From the NCBI RefSeq assembly GCF_026712185.1, contig NZ_JAPPUX010000001.1:186001-250000 (forward strand): a stretch of DNA of 64,000 bases, given 5' to 3'. A model generated the notes under the pieces. The model saw only the letters and a program-made list of their open reading frames with translations, was not told the DNA's origin and searched no databases. The translations under genes and the position numbers were made by a program. Source of the DNA: Nocardioides pini (GTDB taxonomy: Bacteria > Actinomycetota > Actinomycetes > Propionibacteriales > Nocardioidaceae). Of the stretch, positions 43,148 through 53,859 are shown in pieces. How positions within the stretch are numbered: position 1 is the stretch's first letter; the number at the start of each line of letters is the position of its first letter.

Positions 43148-43180
43148 TCCCTATTTAGGGAACGCCCGCGTCACCTAAAT
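43148..43180. other. A/T-rich competing inverted repeats upstream of nuoA
   Basis: TCCCTA-tt-TAGGGA (43148-43161) and ATTTAGG (43153-43159) with CCTAAAT (43174-43180) share bases and cannot both form. It directly follows the menG stop. Possible terminator of menG or a regulatory site for nuo. Confidence 0.4.
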
Positions 43181-43229
43181 CCGCAGGCAGGGCGCCGTTG
43201 CGCGCTGGCGACACGGTCCGCACCCCGAC

Positions 43230-43259
43230 GTGACGCACGCCGCACCGGCGTCCTAGACT
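43230..43259 (+). promoter_or_regulatory. nuo operon promoter
   Basis: -35 GTGACG (43230-43235), 18-base spacer, -10 TAGACT (43254-43259). Predicted start near 43266, giving a leader of about 73 bases. Confidence 0.55.
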
Positions 43260-43273
43260 GTGGCGCGCGCCAC

Positions 43274-43291
43274 TCGTGAAGCCGTTCACAA
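43274..43291. promoter_or_regulatory. Rex operator in front of nuoA
   Basis: TCGTGAAGCCGTTCACAA matches TTGTGAA-N4-TTCACAA at 13 of 14 fixed positions. It lies just downstream of the predicted start site, where a bound repressor would block elongation. Confidence 0.88.
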
Positions 43292-43338
43292 AGTCACATG
43301 CCCAGCTGGGCGCGGCGCAGGCCACCGGAAGGGAAGCG

Positions 43339-43698
43339 ATGGAGCTCTACACGCCGATCCTGGCGCTGGCACTCATCGCGACGGGCTTCGCGGTCTTCTC
43401 CGTGATCATGAGCGCCGTCGTGGGTCCCAAGCGCTACAACCGGGCCAAGCTCGACTCCTACGAGTGCGGCATCGAGCCGACGCCGCAGCCCGTCGGGGGC
43501 GGCAGGATCCCGGTGAAGTACTTCATCACGGCGATGCTGTTCATCGTCTTCGACATCGAGATCATCTTCCTCTACCCGTGGGCCGTCCACTTCGACCAGA
43601 TGGCCCTCTTCGGCCTCGTCGAGATGGTCCTCTTCATCGCGACTGTGTTCGTGGCGTACGCGTACGTGTGGCGCCGCGGCGGACTGGACTGGGACTGA
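43339..43698 (+). CDS. nuoA: NADH-quinone oxidoreductase subunit A
   Basis: 119-residue membrane-arm subunit with three spans; KLDSYECGIEP holds the conserved loop cysteine near the quinone site, and YFITAMLFIVFDIEIIFLYP is the typical second span. ATG 43339 has GGAAGGGAAG at 43328-43337. The in-frame GTG at 43276 falls inside the Rex operator and is rejected. Confidence 0.95.
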   Translation: MELYTPILALALIATGFAVFSVIMSAVVGPKRYNRAKLDSYECGIEPTPQPVGGGRIPVKYFITAMLFIVFDIEIIFLYPWAVHFDQMALFGLVEMVLFIATVFVAYAYVWRRGGLDWD

Positions 43699-43710
43699 CC
43701 AGCCATGAGT

Positions 43711-43780
43711 GAGCGAAGCGAGCGATCAATCCAGCACAGCTGCCGTCGGGCCCCGCGGCAGCCCGGAGCGAAGCGAGGAC
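43711..43780 (-). repeat. Dispersed intergenic repeat, nuoA-nuoB gap (inverted copy)
   Basis: Bracketed by GAGCGAAGCGAGCG and GGAGCGAAGCGAGGAC; its reverse complement contains CCTCGCTTCGCTCC...GCCGCGGGG, matching the copies at 45190 and 52963. Its GAGGA provides the nuoB ribosome site. Confidence 0.6.
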
Positions 43781-43784
43781 TGTC

Positions 43785-44339
43785 GTGGGCATAGAAGAAA
43801 AGCTGCCGAGCGGCGTCCTGCTGACGACCGTCGAGGGCGTCGCCGGCTACATGCGCAAGGCGTCGTTCTGGCCCGCCACCTTCGGCCTGGCCTGCTGCGC
43901 CATCGAGATGATGACCACCGGCGGGCCCAAGTACGACCTCGCGCGCTTCGGCATGGAGGTCTTCCGCGCCAGCCCGCGCCAGGCCGACCTGATGATCGTC
44001 GCCGGTCGGGTCAGCCAGAAGATGGCCCCCGTCCTGCGCCAGATCTACGACCAGATGCCCGAGCCCAAGTGGGTCCTCGCGATGGGTGTGTGCGCCTCGT
44101 CGGGCGGCATGTTCAACAACTACGCGATCGTCCAGGGCGTCGACCACGTCGTCCCCGTCGACATGTACCTCCCCGGCTGCCCGCCGCGCCCGGAGATGCT
44201 CATCGACGCGATCCTCAAGCTGCACGACCAAGTCCAGCAGACCAAGCTCGGTGCCAACCGTCGTGACGAGGTCGCCGAGCTCGAGACCGCCGCCCTGCGC
44301 GCGCTGCCCACCTCGGAGATGAAGGGCCTGCTCCGGTGA
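43785..44339 (+). CDS. nuoB: NADH-quinone oxidoreductase subunit B
   Basis: Carries cluster N2, the last 4Fe-4S center before the quinone. 184 residues; ligand cysteines in [20 protein letters not shown] and [12 protein letters not shown] 43785 has GAGGA (43775-43779) 5 bases upstream, inside the repeat element. Overlaps nuoC by 4 bases. Confidence 0.95.
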   Translation: MGIEEKLPSGVLLTTVEGVAGYMRKASFWPATFGLACCAIEMMTTGGPKYDLARFGMEVFRASPRQADLMIVAGRVSQKMAPVLRQIYDQMPEPKWVLAMGVCASSGGMFNNYAIVQGVDHVVPVDMYLPGCPPRPEMLIDAILKLHDQVQQTKLGANRRDEVAELETAALRALPTSEMKGLLR

Positions 44340-45187
44340 CCGACAAGCCAGACGAGAAGCACGCCGGCAGGGCCGAGGACGAGTCCGACGACAAGACCGA
44401 CAAGAACGAGGCGGCGCGTCCGGCCGAGGAGCGCAACCTCGAGAAGGCCAAGTCCGAGACCGGCACCGGCAGCGGCGTCGAGCAGCGGGCGCCCGAGCAG
44501 TCGCCGGAGAACCTCCCCGGCCCGACCGGCGAGGTGCACGCGGTCGGCGAGCGTCGCGGCATGTTCGGCGTCACCGGCACCGGCGACACCTCCGGCTACG
44601 GCGGCCTGGTCGCGGCGAAGGTCTTCCCGGCGCCGACCCAGAAGCCCTACGGCGGCTGGTTCGACGAGGTCGCGGGCGCGCTCGAGGCGCGGCTCGAGGC
44701 CACCGAGCTCACCTCCGCCATCGAGAGCGTCGTGGTGCACCGCGGCGAGATCACCTTCCACGTCCGCCGCGAGGACCTGCCCTTCGTGGCGCAGATGCTG
44801 CGCGACGACGAGGCGCTGCGCTTCGAGTTCTGCTCCGGTGTCAGCGGTGTCCACTACCCAGACGACACCGGTCGCGAGCTGCACGCGGTCTACCACCTGA
44901 CGTCGATGACCCACAACCGACGCATCCGCGTCGAGGTCACCGCGCCGGACAGCGACCCCCACGTGCCGAGCCTGGTGAGCATCTACCCGACGCTCGACTG
45001 GCACGAGCGCGAGACGTACGACATGTTCGGGCTGATCTTCGACGGTCACCCCGCTCTGACCCGGGTGCTCATGCCGGACGACTGGCCGGGCCACCCGCAG
45101 CGCAAGGACTACCCGCTCGGCGGCATCCCCGTCGAGTACAAGGGCGGGTCCATCCCTCCGCCGGACCAGCGCAGGAGCTACAACTAA
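44336..45187 (+). CDS. nuoC: NADH-quinone oxidoreductase subunit C
   Basis: Peripheral-arm 30-kDa-type subunit, 283 residues. The conserved domain is about 95-283 ([17 protein letters not shown] segment, [34 protein letters not shown]). The first 90 residues are an acidic, lysine/glutamate-rich, presumably disordered extension ([20 protein letters not shown]). GTG 44336 overlaps nuoB by 4 bases. Confidence 0.94.
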   Translation: MTDKPDEKHAGRAEDESDDKTDKNEAARPAEERNLEKAKSETGTGSGVEQRAPEQSPENLPGPTGEVHAVGERRGMFGVTGTGDTSGYGGLVAAKVFPAPTQKPYGGWFDEVAGALEARLEATELTSAIESVVVHRGEITFHVRREDLPFVAQMLRDDEALRFEFCSGVSGVHYPDDTGRELHAVYHLTSMTHNRRIRVEVTAPDSDPHVPSLVSIYPTLDWHERETYDMFGLIFDGHPALTRVLMPDDWPGHPQRKDYPLGGIPVEYKGGSIPPPDQRRSYN

Positions 45188-45189
45188 TG

Positions 45190-45250
45190 CCACCCCACGA
45201 CGTTCTTCTCCTCCGCTTCGCTCCCCCGAACAACGCCGCGGGGACCCCGG
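45190..45250 (+). repeat. Dispersed intergenic repeat, nuoC-nuoD gap
   Basis: CCACCCCACGACGT, then CTCCGCTTCGCTCCC and GGGGACCCCG; shares these three blocks in order with the copy at 52963. Confidence 0.7.
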
Positions 45251-45272
45251 CTGCTCACAGGAGTGTGACGGT

Positions 45273-46613
45273 ATGAGTACGGATCAGGACATCTTCGCAG
45301 CGCCCGGCGAGACCAGCCAGGGCCGCGTCTTCACCGTCACCGGCCAGGACTGGGACTCGATCACCGACAGCATCGGCGAGTCCGCCGAGGAGCGGGTCGT
45401 GGTCAACATGGGCCCGCAGCACCCCTCGACCCACGGCGTGCTCCGGTTGATCCTCGAGCTCGAGGGCGAGACGGTCACCGAGGCCCGCTGCGGCATCGGC
45501 TACCTCCACACCGGCATCGAGAAGAACATGGAGTACCGCTCCTGGGTGCAGGGCACGACCTTCTGCACCCGCATGGACTACCTCTCCCCGTTCTACAACG
45601 AGGCGACCTACGTGCTCGGCGTCGAGCGGCTGCTCGACATCGAGGACGACGTCCCGGAGAAGGCGCAAGTCATGCGAGTGCTCCTCATGGAGCTCAACCG
45701 CATGTCCTCCCACCTGGTCGCCATCGCGACCGGCGGGATGGAGATCGGCGCCCTGACGGTGATGACGATCGGCTTCCGCGAGCGCGAGCTCGTCCTCGAC
45801 CTCTTCGAGCTCATCACCGGCCTGCGGATGAACCACGCGTTCATCCGCCCCGGTGGCGTCGCGCAGGACCTGCCACCCGGCGCGCTCGACGAGATCCGCG
45901 ACTTCGTCACCCTGATGAAGAAGCGCCTGCCGGAGTACGCCGCCCTCTGCAACGCCAACCCGATCTTCAAGGGTCGCCTCGAGGGCGTCGGCCACCTCGA
46001 CCTGGCGGGCTGCATCGCGCTCGGCATCACGGGTCCGGTGCTCCGCTCCACCGGCTACGCCTGGGACCTGCGCAAGACCCAGCCCTACTGCGGCTACGAG
46101 GACTACGACTTCGAGGTCCAGACCTGGGACACCGCCGACTCCTACGGCCGCTTCCGGATCCGCCTCAACGAGATGTGGGAGTCGCTCAAGATCGTCGAGC
46201 AGTGCGCCGACCGCCTCGCCGGCCTCGAGGGCGCGCCCGTGATGGTGGGCGACAAGAAGATCGCGTGGCCCAGCCAGCTGGCCATCGGCAGCGACGGCAT
46301 GGGCAACAGCCTCGACCACATCCGCCACATCATGGGCGAGTCGATGGAGGCGCTGATCCACCACTTCAAGCTGGTCACCGAGGGCTTCCGCGTCCCGGCC
46401 GGCCAGGCCTACGTCCCGATCGAGTCGCCTCGCGGCGAGCTGGGCGCCCACGTCGTCTCCGACGGCGGTACGCGTCCCTTCCGCGCCCACTTCCGCGACC
46501 CGTCGTTCACCAACCTGCAGGCGACGAGCGTGATGAGCGAGGGCGGCATGGTCGCCGACGTCATCGTCGCCATCGCCTCGATCGACCCGGTCATGGGAGG
46601 AGTCGACCGATGA
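45273..46613 (+). CDS. nuoD: NADH-quinone oxidoreductase subunit D
   Basis: 49-kDa-type subunit forming the quinone pocket with NuoB. 446 residues; [49 protein letters not shown] and the C-terminal DPVMGGVDR are characteristic. AGGAG at 45259-45263 lies 9 bases before ATG 45273. ATGA overlap with nuoE. Confidence 0.96.
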   Translation: MSTDQDIFAAPGETSQGRVFTVTGQDWDSITDSIGESAEERVVVNMGPQHPSTHGVLRLILELEGETVTEARCGIGYLHTGIEKNMEYRSWVQGTTFCTRMDYLSPFYNEATYVLGVERLLDIEDDVPEKAQVMRVLLMELNRMSSHLVAIATGGMEIGALTVMTIGFRERELVLDLFELITGLRMNHAFIRPGGVAQDLPPGALDEIRDFVTLMKKRLPEYAALCNANPIFKGRLEGVGHLDLAGCIALGITGPVLRSTGYAWDLRKTQPYCGYEDYDFEVQTWDTADSYGRFRIRLNEMWESLKIVEQCADRLAGLEGAPVMVGDKKIAWPSQLAIGSDGMGNSLDHIRHIMGESMEALIHHFKLVTEGFRVPAGQAYVPIESPRGELGAHVVSDGGTRPFRAHFRDPSFTNLQATSVMSEGGMVADVIVAIASIDPVMGGVDR

Positions 46614-47317
46614 CCTCTGACATCAACGGGGCCGAGAGCCTCGAGCGCGCCGGCCTGGACGAGACCACGTGGGCCGAGCTGCGCGAGATCGCGGACCGCT
46701 ACCCGGAGAAGCGCTCGGGCCTGCTGCCGATGCTGCACCTCGTGCAGTCGGTCGAGGGCCGGGTCACCCCCGAGGGCATCGAGGCCTGCGCCGAGATCCT
46801 CGGCATCAGCGCCGCCGAGGTCAACGGCGTCGCGACGTTCTACACGATGTACAAGCGCAAGCCGGTCGGCGACTACCACGTCGGCGTCTGCACCAACACG
46901 CTGTGCGCGGTCATGGGCGGCGACCTGATCTTCGAGCGGCTCAAGGACCACCTCGACGTCGGCAACGACGAGACCACCGAGGACGGCAAGATCACCCTCG
47001 AGCACGTCGAGTGCAACGCGGCCTGTGACTACGCCCCGGTGATGATGGTCAACTGGGAGTTCATGGACAACCAGACCCCCGAGTCGGCCGTCCAGGTCGT
47101 CGACGACCTGCGCGCCGGCCGGGAGGTCCACTCCACCCGCGGGCCGCGGCTGTGCACCTGGCGCGAGGCCGAGCGCGTGCTCGCCGGCTTCCCCGACGAC
47201 CGCGCCGACGAGGGCCCGGCCGCCGGTCCCGCCTCGCTGGCCGGACTGTCGATCGCCCGCGAGAGGGGCTGGACGGCCGGCGCCGCCTCCGACCGAGCCG
47301 AGGGAGAGAGCAAGTGA
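46610..47317 (+). CDS. nuoE: NADH-quinone oxidoreductase subunit E
   Basis: 24-kDa-type subunit with the 2Fe-2S cluster N1a: cysteines in [12 protein letters not shown] and [12 protein letters not shown]. 235 residues, with about 70 C-terminal residues (from [18 protein letters not shown]) beyond the short core, usual for actinobacteria. GGGAGGAG 7 bases before ATG 46610. GTGA overlap with nuoF. Confidence 0.95.
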   Translation: MTSDINGAESLERAGLDETTWAELREIADRYPEKRSGLLPMLHLVQSVEGRVTPEGIEACAEILGISAAEVNGVATFYTMYKRKPVGDYHVGVCTNTLCAVMGGDLIFERLKDHLDVGNDETTEDGKITLEHVECNAACDYAPVMMVNWEFMDNQTPESAVQVVDDLRAGREVHSTRGPRLCTWREAERVLAGFPDDRADEGPAAGPASLAGLSIARERGWTAGAASDRAEGESK

Positions 47318-48624
47318 CCGACACCCTGACCCCGGTCCTCACCGACAACTGGGACGCCGACCGCGCGTGGACGCTGGCGTCGTACGAGGAGCGTGGTGGC
47401 TACGCCGCCCTCGACAAGGCGTTCGCGATGACGCCCGACGACGTGATCAGCACCGTCAAGGACTCCGGTCTCCGCGGTCGCGGTGGCGCCGGCTTCCCGA
47501 CGGGCATGAAGTGGGGCTTCATCCCGCAGGACAACCCGCGGCCGAAGTACCTCGTCGTCAACGCCGACGAGTCCGAGCCGGGCACCTGCAAGGACATCCC
47601 GCTGATGATGGCCAGCCCCCACACGCTGGTCGAGGGCGTCATCGTCAGCTCCTATGCCATCCGCGCCAACACCGCCTTCATCTACGTGCGCGGTGAGGTC
47701 CTCCACGTCATCCGCCGCCTGCAGCGCGCGGTGCAGGAGGCCTACCTGGCCGGCCACCTCGGCAAGAACATCCACGGCTCGGGCTACGACCTCGACCTCA
47801 TCGTGCACGCCGGTGCCGGCGCCTACATCTGCGGTGAGGAGACGGCCCTGCTCGAGGGCCTCGAGGGTCGTCGCGGCCAGCCGCGCCTGCGGCCCCCGTT
47901 CCCGGCCGTCGCCGGCCTCTACGCCAGCCCGACCGTGATCAACAACGTCGAGTCGATCGCCTCGGTGCCGAGCATCATCACCAACGGCGCCGGCTGGTTC
48001 GCCGGCATGGGCACCGAGAAGTCCAACGGCTTCGGCATCTTCAGCCTCTCGGGGCACGTGACCCGGCCGGGCCAGTACGAGGCCCCGCTCGGCATCACGC
48101 TCCGCGAGCTCATCGACCTCGCCGGTGGCATGCGCGAGGGACACGAGCTCAAGTTCTGGACGCCCGGCGGATCGAGCACCCCGCTCCTCACGCCGGAGCA
48201 CCTCGACGTGCCCCTCGACTTCGAGTCCGTCGGCGCCGCCGGTTCCATGCTCGGCACCCGCGCGCTGCAGCTCTTCGACGAGACCACCTGCGTGGTGCGT
48301 GCGGTGCTGCGCTGGACCGAGTTCTACAAGCACGAGTCCTGCGGCAAGTGCACCCCGTGCCGCGAGGGCACGTGGTGGCTGACGCAGACGCTCGCCCGGC
48401 TGGAGAAGGGCCAGGGCGACGAGGCCGACCTCGACCTGCTGCTCGACCAGTGCGACAACATCCTGGGCCGCTCGTTCTGCGCGCTCGGCGACGGCGCGAC
48501 GAGCCCCATCTCGAGCTCGATCCAGCACTTCCGCGACGAGTACCTCGCGCACCTGACCCACGGCGGCTGCCCGTTCGACCCGGCCGCCTCGACCGCCTTC
48601 GCACCCGTTGGAGCCAGTGCATGA
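47314..48624 (+). CDS. nuoF: NADH-quinone oxidoreductase subunit F
   Basis: NADH-oxidising subunit with FMN and 4Fe-4S cluster N3. 436 residues: [16 protein letters not shown] (NADH loop), [31 protein letters not shown] (FMN) and [15 protein letters not shown] plus a later CALGDG cysteine for N3. ATGA overlap with nuoG. Confidence 0.96.
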   Translation: MTDTLTPVLTDNWDADRAWTLASYEERGGYAALDKAFAMTPDDVISTVKDSGLRGRGGAGFPTGMKWGFIPQDNPRPKYLVVNADESEPGTCKDIPLMMASPHTLVEGVIVSSYAIRANTAFIYVRGEVLHVIRRLQRAVQEAYLAGHLGKNIHGSGYDLDLIVHAGAGAYICGEETALLEGLEGRRGQPRLRPPFPAVAGLYASPTVINNVESIASVPSIITNGAGWFAGMGTEKSNGFGIFSLSGHVTRPGQYEAPLGITLRELIDLAGGMREGHELKFWTPGGSSTPLLTPEHLDVPLDFESVGAAGSMLGTRALQLFDETTCVVRAVLRWTEFYKHESCGKCTPCREGTWWLTQTLARLEKGQGDEADLDLLLDQCDNILGRSFCALGDGATSPISSSIQHFRDEYLAHLTHGGCPFDPAASTAFAPVGASA

Positions 48625-51062
48625 CGACCACCCCCGAGCGCACGGAGGTCGAGACCGTCACCCTGACGATCGACGGCGTCCAGGTCAGCGTCCCCAAGGA
48701 CACGCTGGTCATCCGCGCCGCCGAGCAGGTCGGCGTGCAGATCCCGCGCTTCTGCGACCACCCGCTGCTCGACCCGGTCGGGGCGTGCCGCCAGTGCCTG
48801 GTCGACATCCCCGACGCCGGCAACGGCCGCGGCTTCCCCAAGCCGCAGGCCTCGTGCACCCTGCCGGTCGCCGAGGGCATGGTCGTCAACACGCAGGCGA
48901 CCAGCGAGGTGGCCGACAAGGCCCAGCAGGGCGTCATGGAGTTCCTGCTCATCAACCACCCGCTCGACTGCCCGGTCTGCGACAAGGGCGGCGAGTGCCC
49001 CCTGCAGAACCAGGCGATGAGCAACGGCCGCGGGGAGAGCCGGTTCGCCGAGCGCGGCGGCATCAAGCGCACGTTCCCCAAGCCGATCAACATCTCCGCC
49101 CAGGTGCTCCTCGACCGCGAGCGATGCGTGCTGTGCGCGCGCTGCACCCGCTTCTCCGAGCAGGTCGCCGGCGACCCCTTCATCGCCCTCGCCGAGCGCG
49201 GCGCGCTGCAGCAGGTCGCGATCTACGAGCGCGAGCCCTACGAGAGCTACTTCTCCGGCAACGCGATCCAGATCTGCCCGGTCGGCGCGCTCACCTCGGC
49301 CGACTACCGCTTCCGCTCGCGTCCCTTCGACCTCGTCTCCACGCCCGGTGTCGCCGAGCACGACGCGTGCGGTGCCGCGATCCGCATCGACCACCGTCGC
49401 GGCAAGGTCATGCGGCGCCTCGCCGGCAACGACCCCGAGGTCAACGAGGAGTGGATCAGCGACAAGGACCGCTTCGCGTTCCGCTACGCCCAGACCGCCG
49501 ACCGGATCACCTACCCGCAGGTCCGCGAGGACGGCGAGCTGCGTCCCGCGTCGTGGACCGAGGCGTTCGCCGTCGCCGCCCGGGGCCTGCGCGACGCCGG
49601 CGCAGCGGCCGTGCTGACCGGCGGCCGGCTCACCGCCGAGGACGCCTACGCCTACGCCAAGTTCGCCCGCGTCTCCCTCGGCACCAACGACATCGACTTC
49701 CGGGCCCGCCCGCACAGCGCGGAGGAGGCGAGCTTCCTCGCGTCCCACGTCGCGCTGTCCGGTGACGTCACCTACGCCGACCTCGAGGCGGCGCCCGTCG
49801 TGGTGCTGCTCGGCCTCGAGCCGGAGGACGAGGCGGCGACGCTCTTCCTGCGGCTGCGCAAGGCCGCCCGGCGCGGTCGTACGCAGGTCGTGTCCGTCGC
49901 GCCCTACGCGTCGCGCGGCCTGACCAAGATGAACGGCCGGCTCGTGCCCGCGGCGCCCGGCGCCGAGGTCGAGGTGATCGGCTCGCTCAAGGACGCCGAG
50001 CACGGCGTGTCCAAGGACGCCGTGATCCTGGTCGGCGAGCGCCTCGCCCAGACGCACGGCGCGCTCAGCGCCGCCGCCGAGCTCGCCGCCGGCACGGGCG
50101 CCCGCATCGCGTGGGTGCCGCGCCGTGCCGGCGACCGCGGTGCGGTCGAGGCCGGCGCCCTGCCCAACCTCCTGCCCGGTGGCCGTCCGCTCACCGAGGC
50201 GTCCGCGCGCGTCGACGTGGGAGCCGCCTGGGGCGTCGAGTCGCTGCCCGCCAAGGTCGGCCGCGACGGCAACGCCATCGTCGCCGCGCTGGTCAAGGGC
50301 GACCTCGGTGGCCTCGTCGTCGGCGGGGTGGACCCCGACGACACCGCCGACCCGGCCGCGTTCCGCGCCGCCCTCGACGCGGCCGGCTTCGTGGTCAGCC
50401 TCGAGCTGCGCGAGACCGACGTGACGCGCGTCGCCGACGTCGTCCTGCCCGTGGCCCCGGTCACCGACAAGGCCGGCACCTTCGTCACGTGGGACGGGCG
50501 GACGCGGTCCTTCGACGCGGTGTTCGCCAACCCGTCCTCGCTGCCCGACCTGCGGGTCCTCTCCGGCATCGCCGACGAGATCGCCGCGATCGGTCACGGC
50601 CGTCCGCTCGGCTTCCGCACGGTCGCCGAGGTGCGCGACGAGATGCAGTCGCTCGGCCCCTGGGACGGTGCCCGTCCGGCGCTCGACGCCGGCAAGCCGC
50701 CCAAGCCCGCCAAGGCCCGCAAGTCGGGCGGGACCGCCTTCGCCCTCGCCACCTGGAAGCAGCTCGTCGACCTCGGCTCGATGCAGGACGGCGAGGAGCA
50801 CCTCCGCGCCACCGCCCGCCGGCCGGTCGCCCGCCTCAGCCGTGCGTCGTACGAGTCGGTGCTCGGGATGCTCGAGGCCCAGCCCGGCAGCGAGCAGCTG
50901 GTCACCGTCACCGGCGACCGGGGGAGCGTGACGCTGCCCGTCGTCGTCGCCGACATGCCCGACGGTGTCGTCTGGGTCCCGGCCCGGTCCTTCGGTCGCG
51001 GCGTCCTCGCCGAGCTCGCCTCGCCCGGCAGCACGGTCACCCTGAAGGGAGCAGCGCAGTGA
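48621..51062 (+). CDS. nuoG: NADH-quinone oxidoreductase subunit G
   Basis: 75-kDa-type subunit that strings several Fe-S clusters. 813 residues: N-terminal ferredoxin domain ([20 protein letters not shown]), the His-Cys-rich stretch with [28 protein letters not shown] and [10 protein letters not shown], then a molybdopterin-oxidoreductase-like domain without obvious molybdenum ligands. Near 690-705 there is a Lys/Pro-rich linker ([14 protein letters not shown]). Confidence 0.95.
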   Translation: MTTTPERTEVETVTLTIDGVQVSVPKDTLVIRAAEQVGVQIPRFCDHPLLDPVGACRQCLVDIPDAGNGRGFPKPQASCTLPVAEGMVVNTQATSEVADKAQQGVMEFLLINHPLDCPVCDKGGECPLQNQAMSNGRGESRFAERGGIKRTFPKPINISAQVLLDRERCVLCARCTRFSEQVAGDPFIALAERGALQQVAIYEREPYESYFSGNAIQICPVGALTSADYRFRSRPFDLVSTPGVAEHDACGAAIRIDHRRGKVMRRLAGNDPEVNEEWISDKDRFAFRYAQTADRITYPQVREDGELRPASWTEAFAVAARGLRDAGAAAVLTGGRLTAEDAYAYAKFARVSLGTNDIDFRARPHSAEEASFLASHVALSGDVTYADLEAAPVVVLLGLEPEDEAATLFLRLRKAARRGRTQVVSVAPYASRGLTKMNGRLVPAAPGAEVEVIGSLKDAEHGVSKDAVILVGERLAQTHGALSAAAELAAGTGARIAWVPRRAGDRGAVEAGALPNLLPGGRPLTEASARVDVGAAWGVESLPAKVGRDGNAIVAALVKGDLGGLVVGGVDPDDTADPAAFRAALDAAGFVVSLELRETDVTRVADVVLPVAPVTDKAGTFVTWDGRTRSFDAVFANPSSLPDLRVLSGIADEIAAIGHGRPLGFRTVAEVRDEMQSLGPWDGARPALDAGKPPKPAKARKSGGTAFALATWKQLVDLGSMQDGEEHLRATARRPVARLSRASYESVLGMLEAQPGSEQLVTVTGDRGSVTLPVVVADMPDGVVWVPARSFGRGVLAELASPGSTVTLKGAAQ

Positions 51063-52411
51063 TGCACCTCGCCCCGCTGGCAGCGGACCTGCCCGACCCG
51101 GGCCTGGCCGCCTTCGGCCAGGACCCCTGGTGGGTGATCCTGCTCAAGGCCGTGCTCATCTTCCTGGTCCTGGTCCTGCTGACGCTCTTCAACATCTGGT
51201 TCGAGCGCCGCGTCGTGGCCCGGATGCAGCACCGCGTCGGTCCCAACGTGCACGGACCGTTCGGCCTCCTGCAGTCGCTCGCCGACGGCGTGAAGCTCGC
51301 GCTGAAGGAGGACATCATCCCGAAGTCGGCCGACAAGGTCGTCTTCCTGCTGGCGCCGATCATCGCGACCGTGCCGGCGTTCATCACGTGGGCGGTGATC
51401 CCGTTCGGGCCGGTCGTCAACTTCTTCGGCCACGAGACCCCGCTGCAGCTGACCGACATGCCGGTGGCGGTGCTCTTCATGCTCGCCATCGCCTCGATCG
51501 GCATCTACGGCATCGTGCTCGGTGGCTGGTCCTCCGGCTCCACCTACTCGCTGCTCGGCGGCCTGCGCTCGAGCGCCCAGATGATCTCCTATGAGGTCGC
51601 GATGGGCCTCGCGCTCGTCGCGGTATTCCTCTACGCCGGGTCGATGTCGACGTCGGAGATCGTCGCCGCCCAGGACCGGCTGTGGTTCGGCCTGATCCTG
51701 CTGCCGTCGTTCGTCATCTACATGATCTCGATGGTCGGCGAGACCAACCGCGCACCCTTCGACCTCCCCGAGGCCGAGGGCGAGCTCGTCGGCGGCTTCC
51801 ACACCGAGTACTCCAGCCTGAAGTTCGCCCTGTTCTTCCTGGCCGAGTACATCAACCTCGCCACCGTGTCGGCGATCGCCACGACGCTGTTCCTCGGCGG
51901 CTGGGCGGCGCCATGGGGCATCGAGAACGTCTGGGAGGGCGCCAACAGCGGCTACTGGCCCCTGCTGTGGTTCTTCGGAAAGCTGTTCTGCTTCATCTTC
52001 CTGTTCGTCTGGCTGCGCGGCTCGCTGCCCCGCATGCGCTACGACCAGTTCATGGCGCTGGGCTGGAAGATCCTGATCCCGGTCTCGCTGGCCTGGATCG
52101 TGGCCGTCGCGACCATCCGCGTCATCTCGCTCGAGGGCAACATCAACCGCACCTACCTGGTGGCCGCGATCGCCGTCCTCCTCGTCCTCACCGTCGTGCT
52201 GATGTTCGTGGGCGACAAGGGCGAGAAGTCCGGCGCCGCGACCGGCGAGGGCGCCCCGGCCGAGGCCGACGAGCCGCACGACGCGTACGCCGGTGGCTTC
52301 CCCGTGCCGCCGATGCCCGCAGGCGGTGCCGTGCGCGGAGGCGCCGCCCCGCTGACGTTCGCCCAGAGCCGCACCACCGTCACCGCTGCAGCGGAGGAGA
52401 ACCATGAGTGA
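51059..52411 (+). CDS. nuoH: NADH-quinone oxidoreductase subunit H
   Basis: Membrane subunit at the joint of the two arms, shaping the quinone channel. 450 residues, about eight to nine spans; [37 protein letters not shown] and [20 protein letters not shown] are diagnostic. A C-terminal tail of about 60 residues is cytoplasmic. GTG 51059 overlaps the nuoG stop; ATG 51062 is the next codon and equally possible. Confidence 0.95.
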   Translation: MMHLAPLAADLPDPGLAAFGQDPWWVILLKAVLIFLVLVLLTLFNIWFERRVVARMQHRVGPNVHGPFGLLQSLADGVKLALKEDIIPKSADKVVFLLAPIIATVPAFITWAVIPFGPVVNFFGHETPLQLTDMPVAVLFMLAIASIGIYGIVLGGWSSGSTYSLLGGLRSSAQMISYEVAMGLALVAVFLYAGSMSTSEIVAAQDRLWFGLILLPSFVIYMISMVGETNRAPFDLPEAEGELVGGFHTEYSSLKFALFFLAEYINLATVSAIATTLFLGGWAAPWGIENVWEGANSGYWPLLWFFGKLFCFIFLFVWLRGSLPRMRYDQFMALGWKILIPVSLAWIVAVATIRVISLEGNINRTYLVAAIAVLLVLTVVLMFVGDKGEKSGAATGEGAPAEADEPHDAYAGGFPVPPMPAGGAVRGGAAPLTFAQSRTTVTAAAEENHE

Positions 52412-52961
52412 GTCCCCTCAGTCCGAGCAGGGGTCCAAGGGCATCAAGGAGAGCCTCTGGGACCCGATCGCCGGGTTCGGCGTCACCTTCCGGACCATGT
52501 TCAAGAAGGTCGTCACCGAGCAGTACCCGTTCGAGAAGCTGCCGACGGCACCGCGCTTCCACGGCCGCCACCAGCTCAACCGCTGGCCCGACGGCCTCGA
52601 GAAGTGCATCGGTTGCGAGCTGTGCGCCTGGGCCTGCCCGGCCGACGCCATCTACGTGGAGGGCGCGTCCAACGTCGACCTCCCCGACGGCTCGGGGCGC
52701 TTCAGCCCCGGCGAGCGCTACGGGCGCGTCTACCAGATCAACTACCTGCGCTGCATCCTGTGCGGCCTCTGCATCGAGGCGTGCCCGACCCGCGCGCTCA
52801 CGATGACCAACGAGTACGAGCTGGCCGACGACAACCGGGCCGACCTGATCTACGAGAAGTCCGACCTGCTCGCGCCGCTGCTGCCGGGCATGGAGGAGCC
52901 GCCGCACGCGATGCGGCTCGGCGACGACGAGGGCGACTACTACCGGGGGGCCACGAGATGA
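52404..52961 (+). CDS. nuoI: NADH-quinone oxidoreductase subunit I
   Basis: TYKY-type subunit with two 4Fe-4S clusters (N6a, N6b): [18 protein letters not shown] and [18 protein letters not shown]. 185 residues. ATG 52404 overlaps nuoH by 8 bases. Confidence 0.96.
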   Translation: MSESPQSEQGSKGIKESLWDPIAGFGVTFRTMFKKVVTEQYPFEKLPTAPRFHGRHQLNRWPDGLEKCIGCELCAWACPADAIYVEGASNVDLPDGSGRFSPGERYGRVYQINYLRCILCGLCIEACPTRALTMTNEYELADDNRADLIYEKSDLLAPLLPGMEEPPHAMRLGDDEGDYYRGATR

Positions 52962-52962
52962 G

Positions 52963-53028
52963 CCACCCCACGACGTACTCGGCCTCCTCCGCCTCGCTCC
53001 CGCGTCCGACGACTTCGAGGGGACCCCG
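52963..53028 (+). repeat. Dispersed intergenic repeat, nuoI-nuoJ gap
   Basis: CCACCCCACGACGT, CCTCCGCCTCGCTCCC and GGGGACCCCG, as at 45190. The GAGGGG at 53017-53022 is the probable ribosome site of nuoJ. Confidence 0.7.
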
Positions 53029-53031
53029 ACC

Positions 53032-53859
53032 ATGACCTTCTGGATCCTGGCCCCGATCATGGTGGCCGCCGCGCTGGGCATCCTCTTCGTCCGCAAGGCC
53101 GTGCACGCCGCGCTGCTCCTCGCCGTGGTGATGATCAGCCTGGCGTTCCTCTACGCCGTGCTCGACGCCCCGTTCCTCTTCGCGGTGCAGATCATCGTCT
53201 ACACCGGCGCGATCCTCATGCTGTTCCTGTTCGTGATGATGCTGATCGGCGTCGACGCGACCGACTCGGTCGTCGAGACGATCCGCGGCCAGCGCGTGAT
53301 GGCGGTCGTCCTCGGCCTGCTCTTCGGCGTCGTACTAGTCCTCGGCATCAGCCAGGTCACCCTCGGTGCGGTCGTCGGGCTCGACGAGGCCAACGCGGGC
53401 GGCAACGTGCCGGCCATCGCCAACATCCTGTTCTCGCGCTACGTCTTCGCCTTCGAGGCGACCAGCGCCCTGCTCATCACCGCCGCCCTCGGCGCGATGG
53501 TGCTCGCCCACCGCGAGCGCCTCACCCCGAGGTCGACGCAGGCCGACCTGGCCGCGCAGCGTCTCCGCGACTACGCCGAGCACGGCAAGCACCTCGGCCC
53601 GCTGCCGTCGCCGGGCGTCTACGCGCGCCACAACGCCGTGGACACCCCGGCCCTGCTGCCCGACGGCACCGCCGCCGAGTCGTCGGTCTCGCGGGTGCTC
53701 GCCGCCCGTGGCACGGTCCGTTCGGCCCCCGCGCTCGCCGACGACATCGACGACGTACGCCGCCAGATCGGTGACCCCGCCACCATGCCCGAGACCTCGG
53801 GCAAGGCCGGCGCACCCGCCACCACGGAAGAGGACGTCGAGAAGGGCGTGGACAAGTGA
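53032..53859 (+). CDS. nuoJ: NADH-quinone oxidoreductase subunit J
   Basis: Membrane subunit with five spans (residues 1-165; [20 protein letters not shown] is the signature pi-bulge helix region). 275 residues: the C-terminal 110 residues are hydrophilic with no family match, ending [16 protein letters not shown] overlap with nuoK. Confidence 0.94.
   Translation: MTFWILAPIMVAAALGILFVRKAVHAALLLAVVMISLAFLYAVLDAPFLFAVQIIVYTGAILMLFLFVMMLIGVDATDSVVETIRGQRVMAVVLGLLFGVVLVLGISQVTLGAVVGLDEANAGGNVPAIANILFSRYVFAFEATSALLITAALGAMVLAHRERLTPRSTQADLAAQRLRDYAEHGKHLGPLPSPGVYARHNAVDTPALLPDGTAAESSVSRVLAARGTVRSAPALADDIDDVRRQIGDPATMPETSGKAGAPATTEEDVEKGVDK

Noticed and set aside
43276..43338. Longer NuoA starting at GTG 43276
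   Set aside because: The codon lies inside the Rex operator, and GGAAGGGAAG directly supports ATG 43339.
45188..45272. Short open frame starting at ATG 45188 right after the nuoC stop
   Set aside because: It is the dispersed repeat; no conserved protein and no ribosome site.
48324..50801. 825-codon minus-strand open frame over nuoG
   Set aside because: Antisense shadow of nuoG; no start signals and no recognisable domain.
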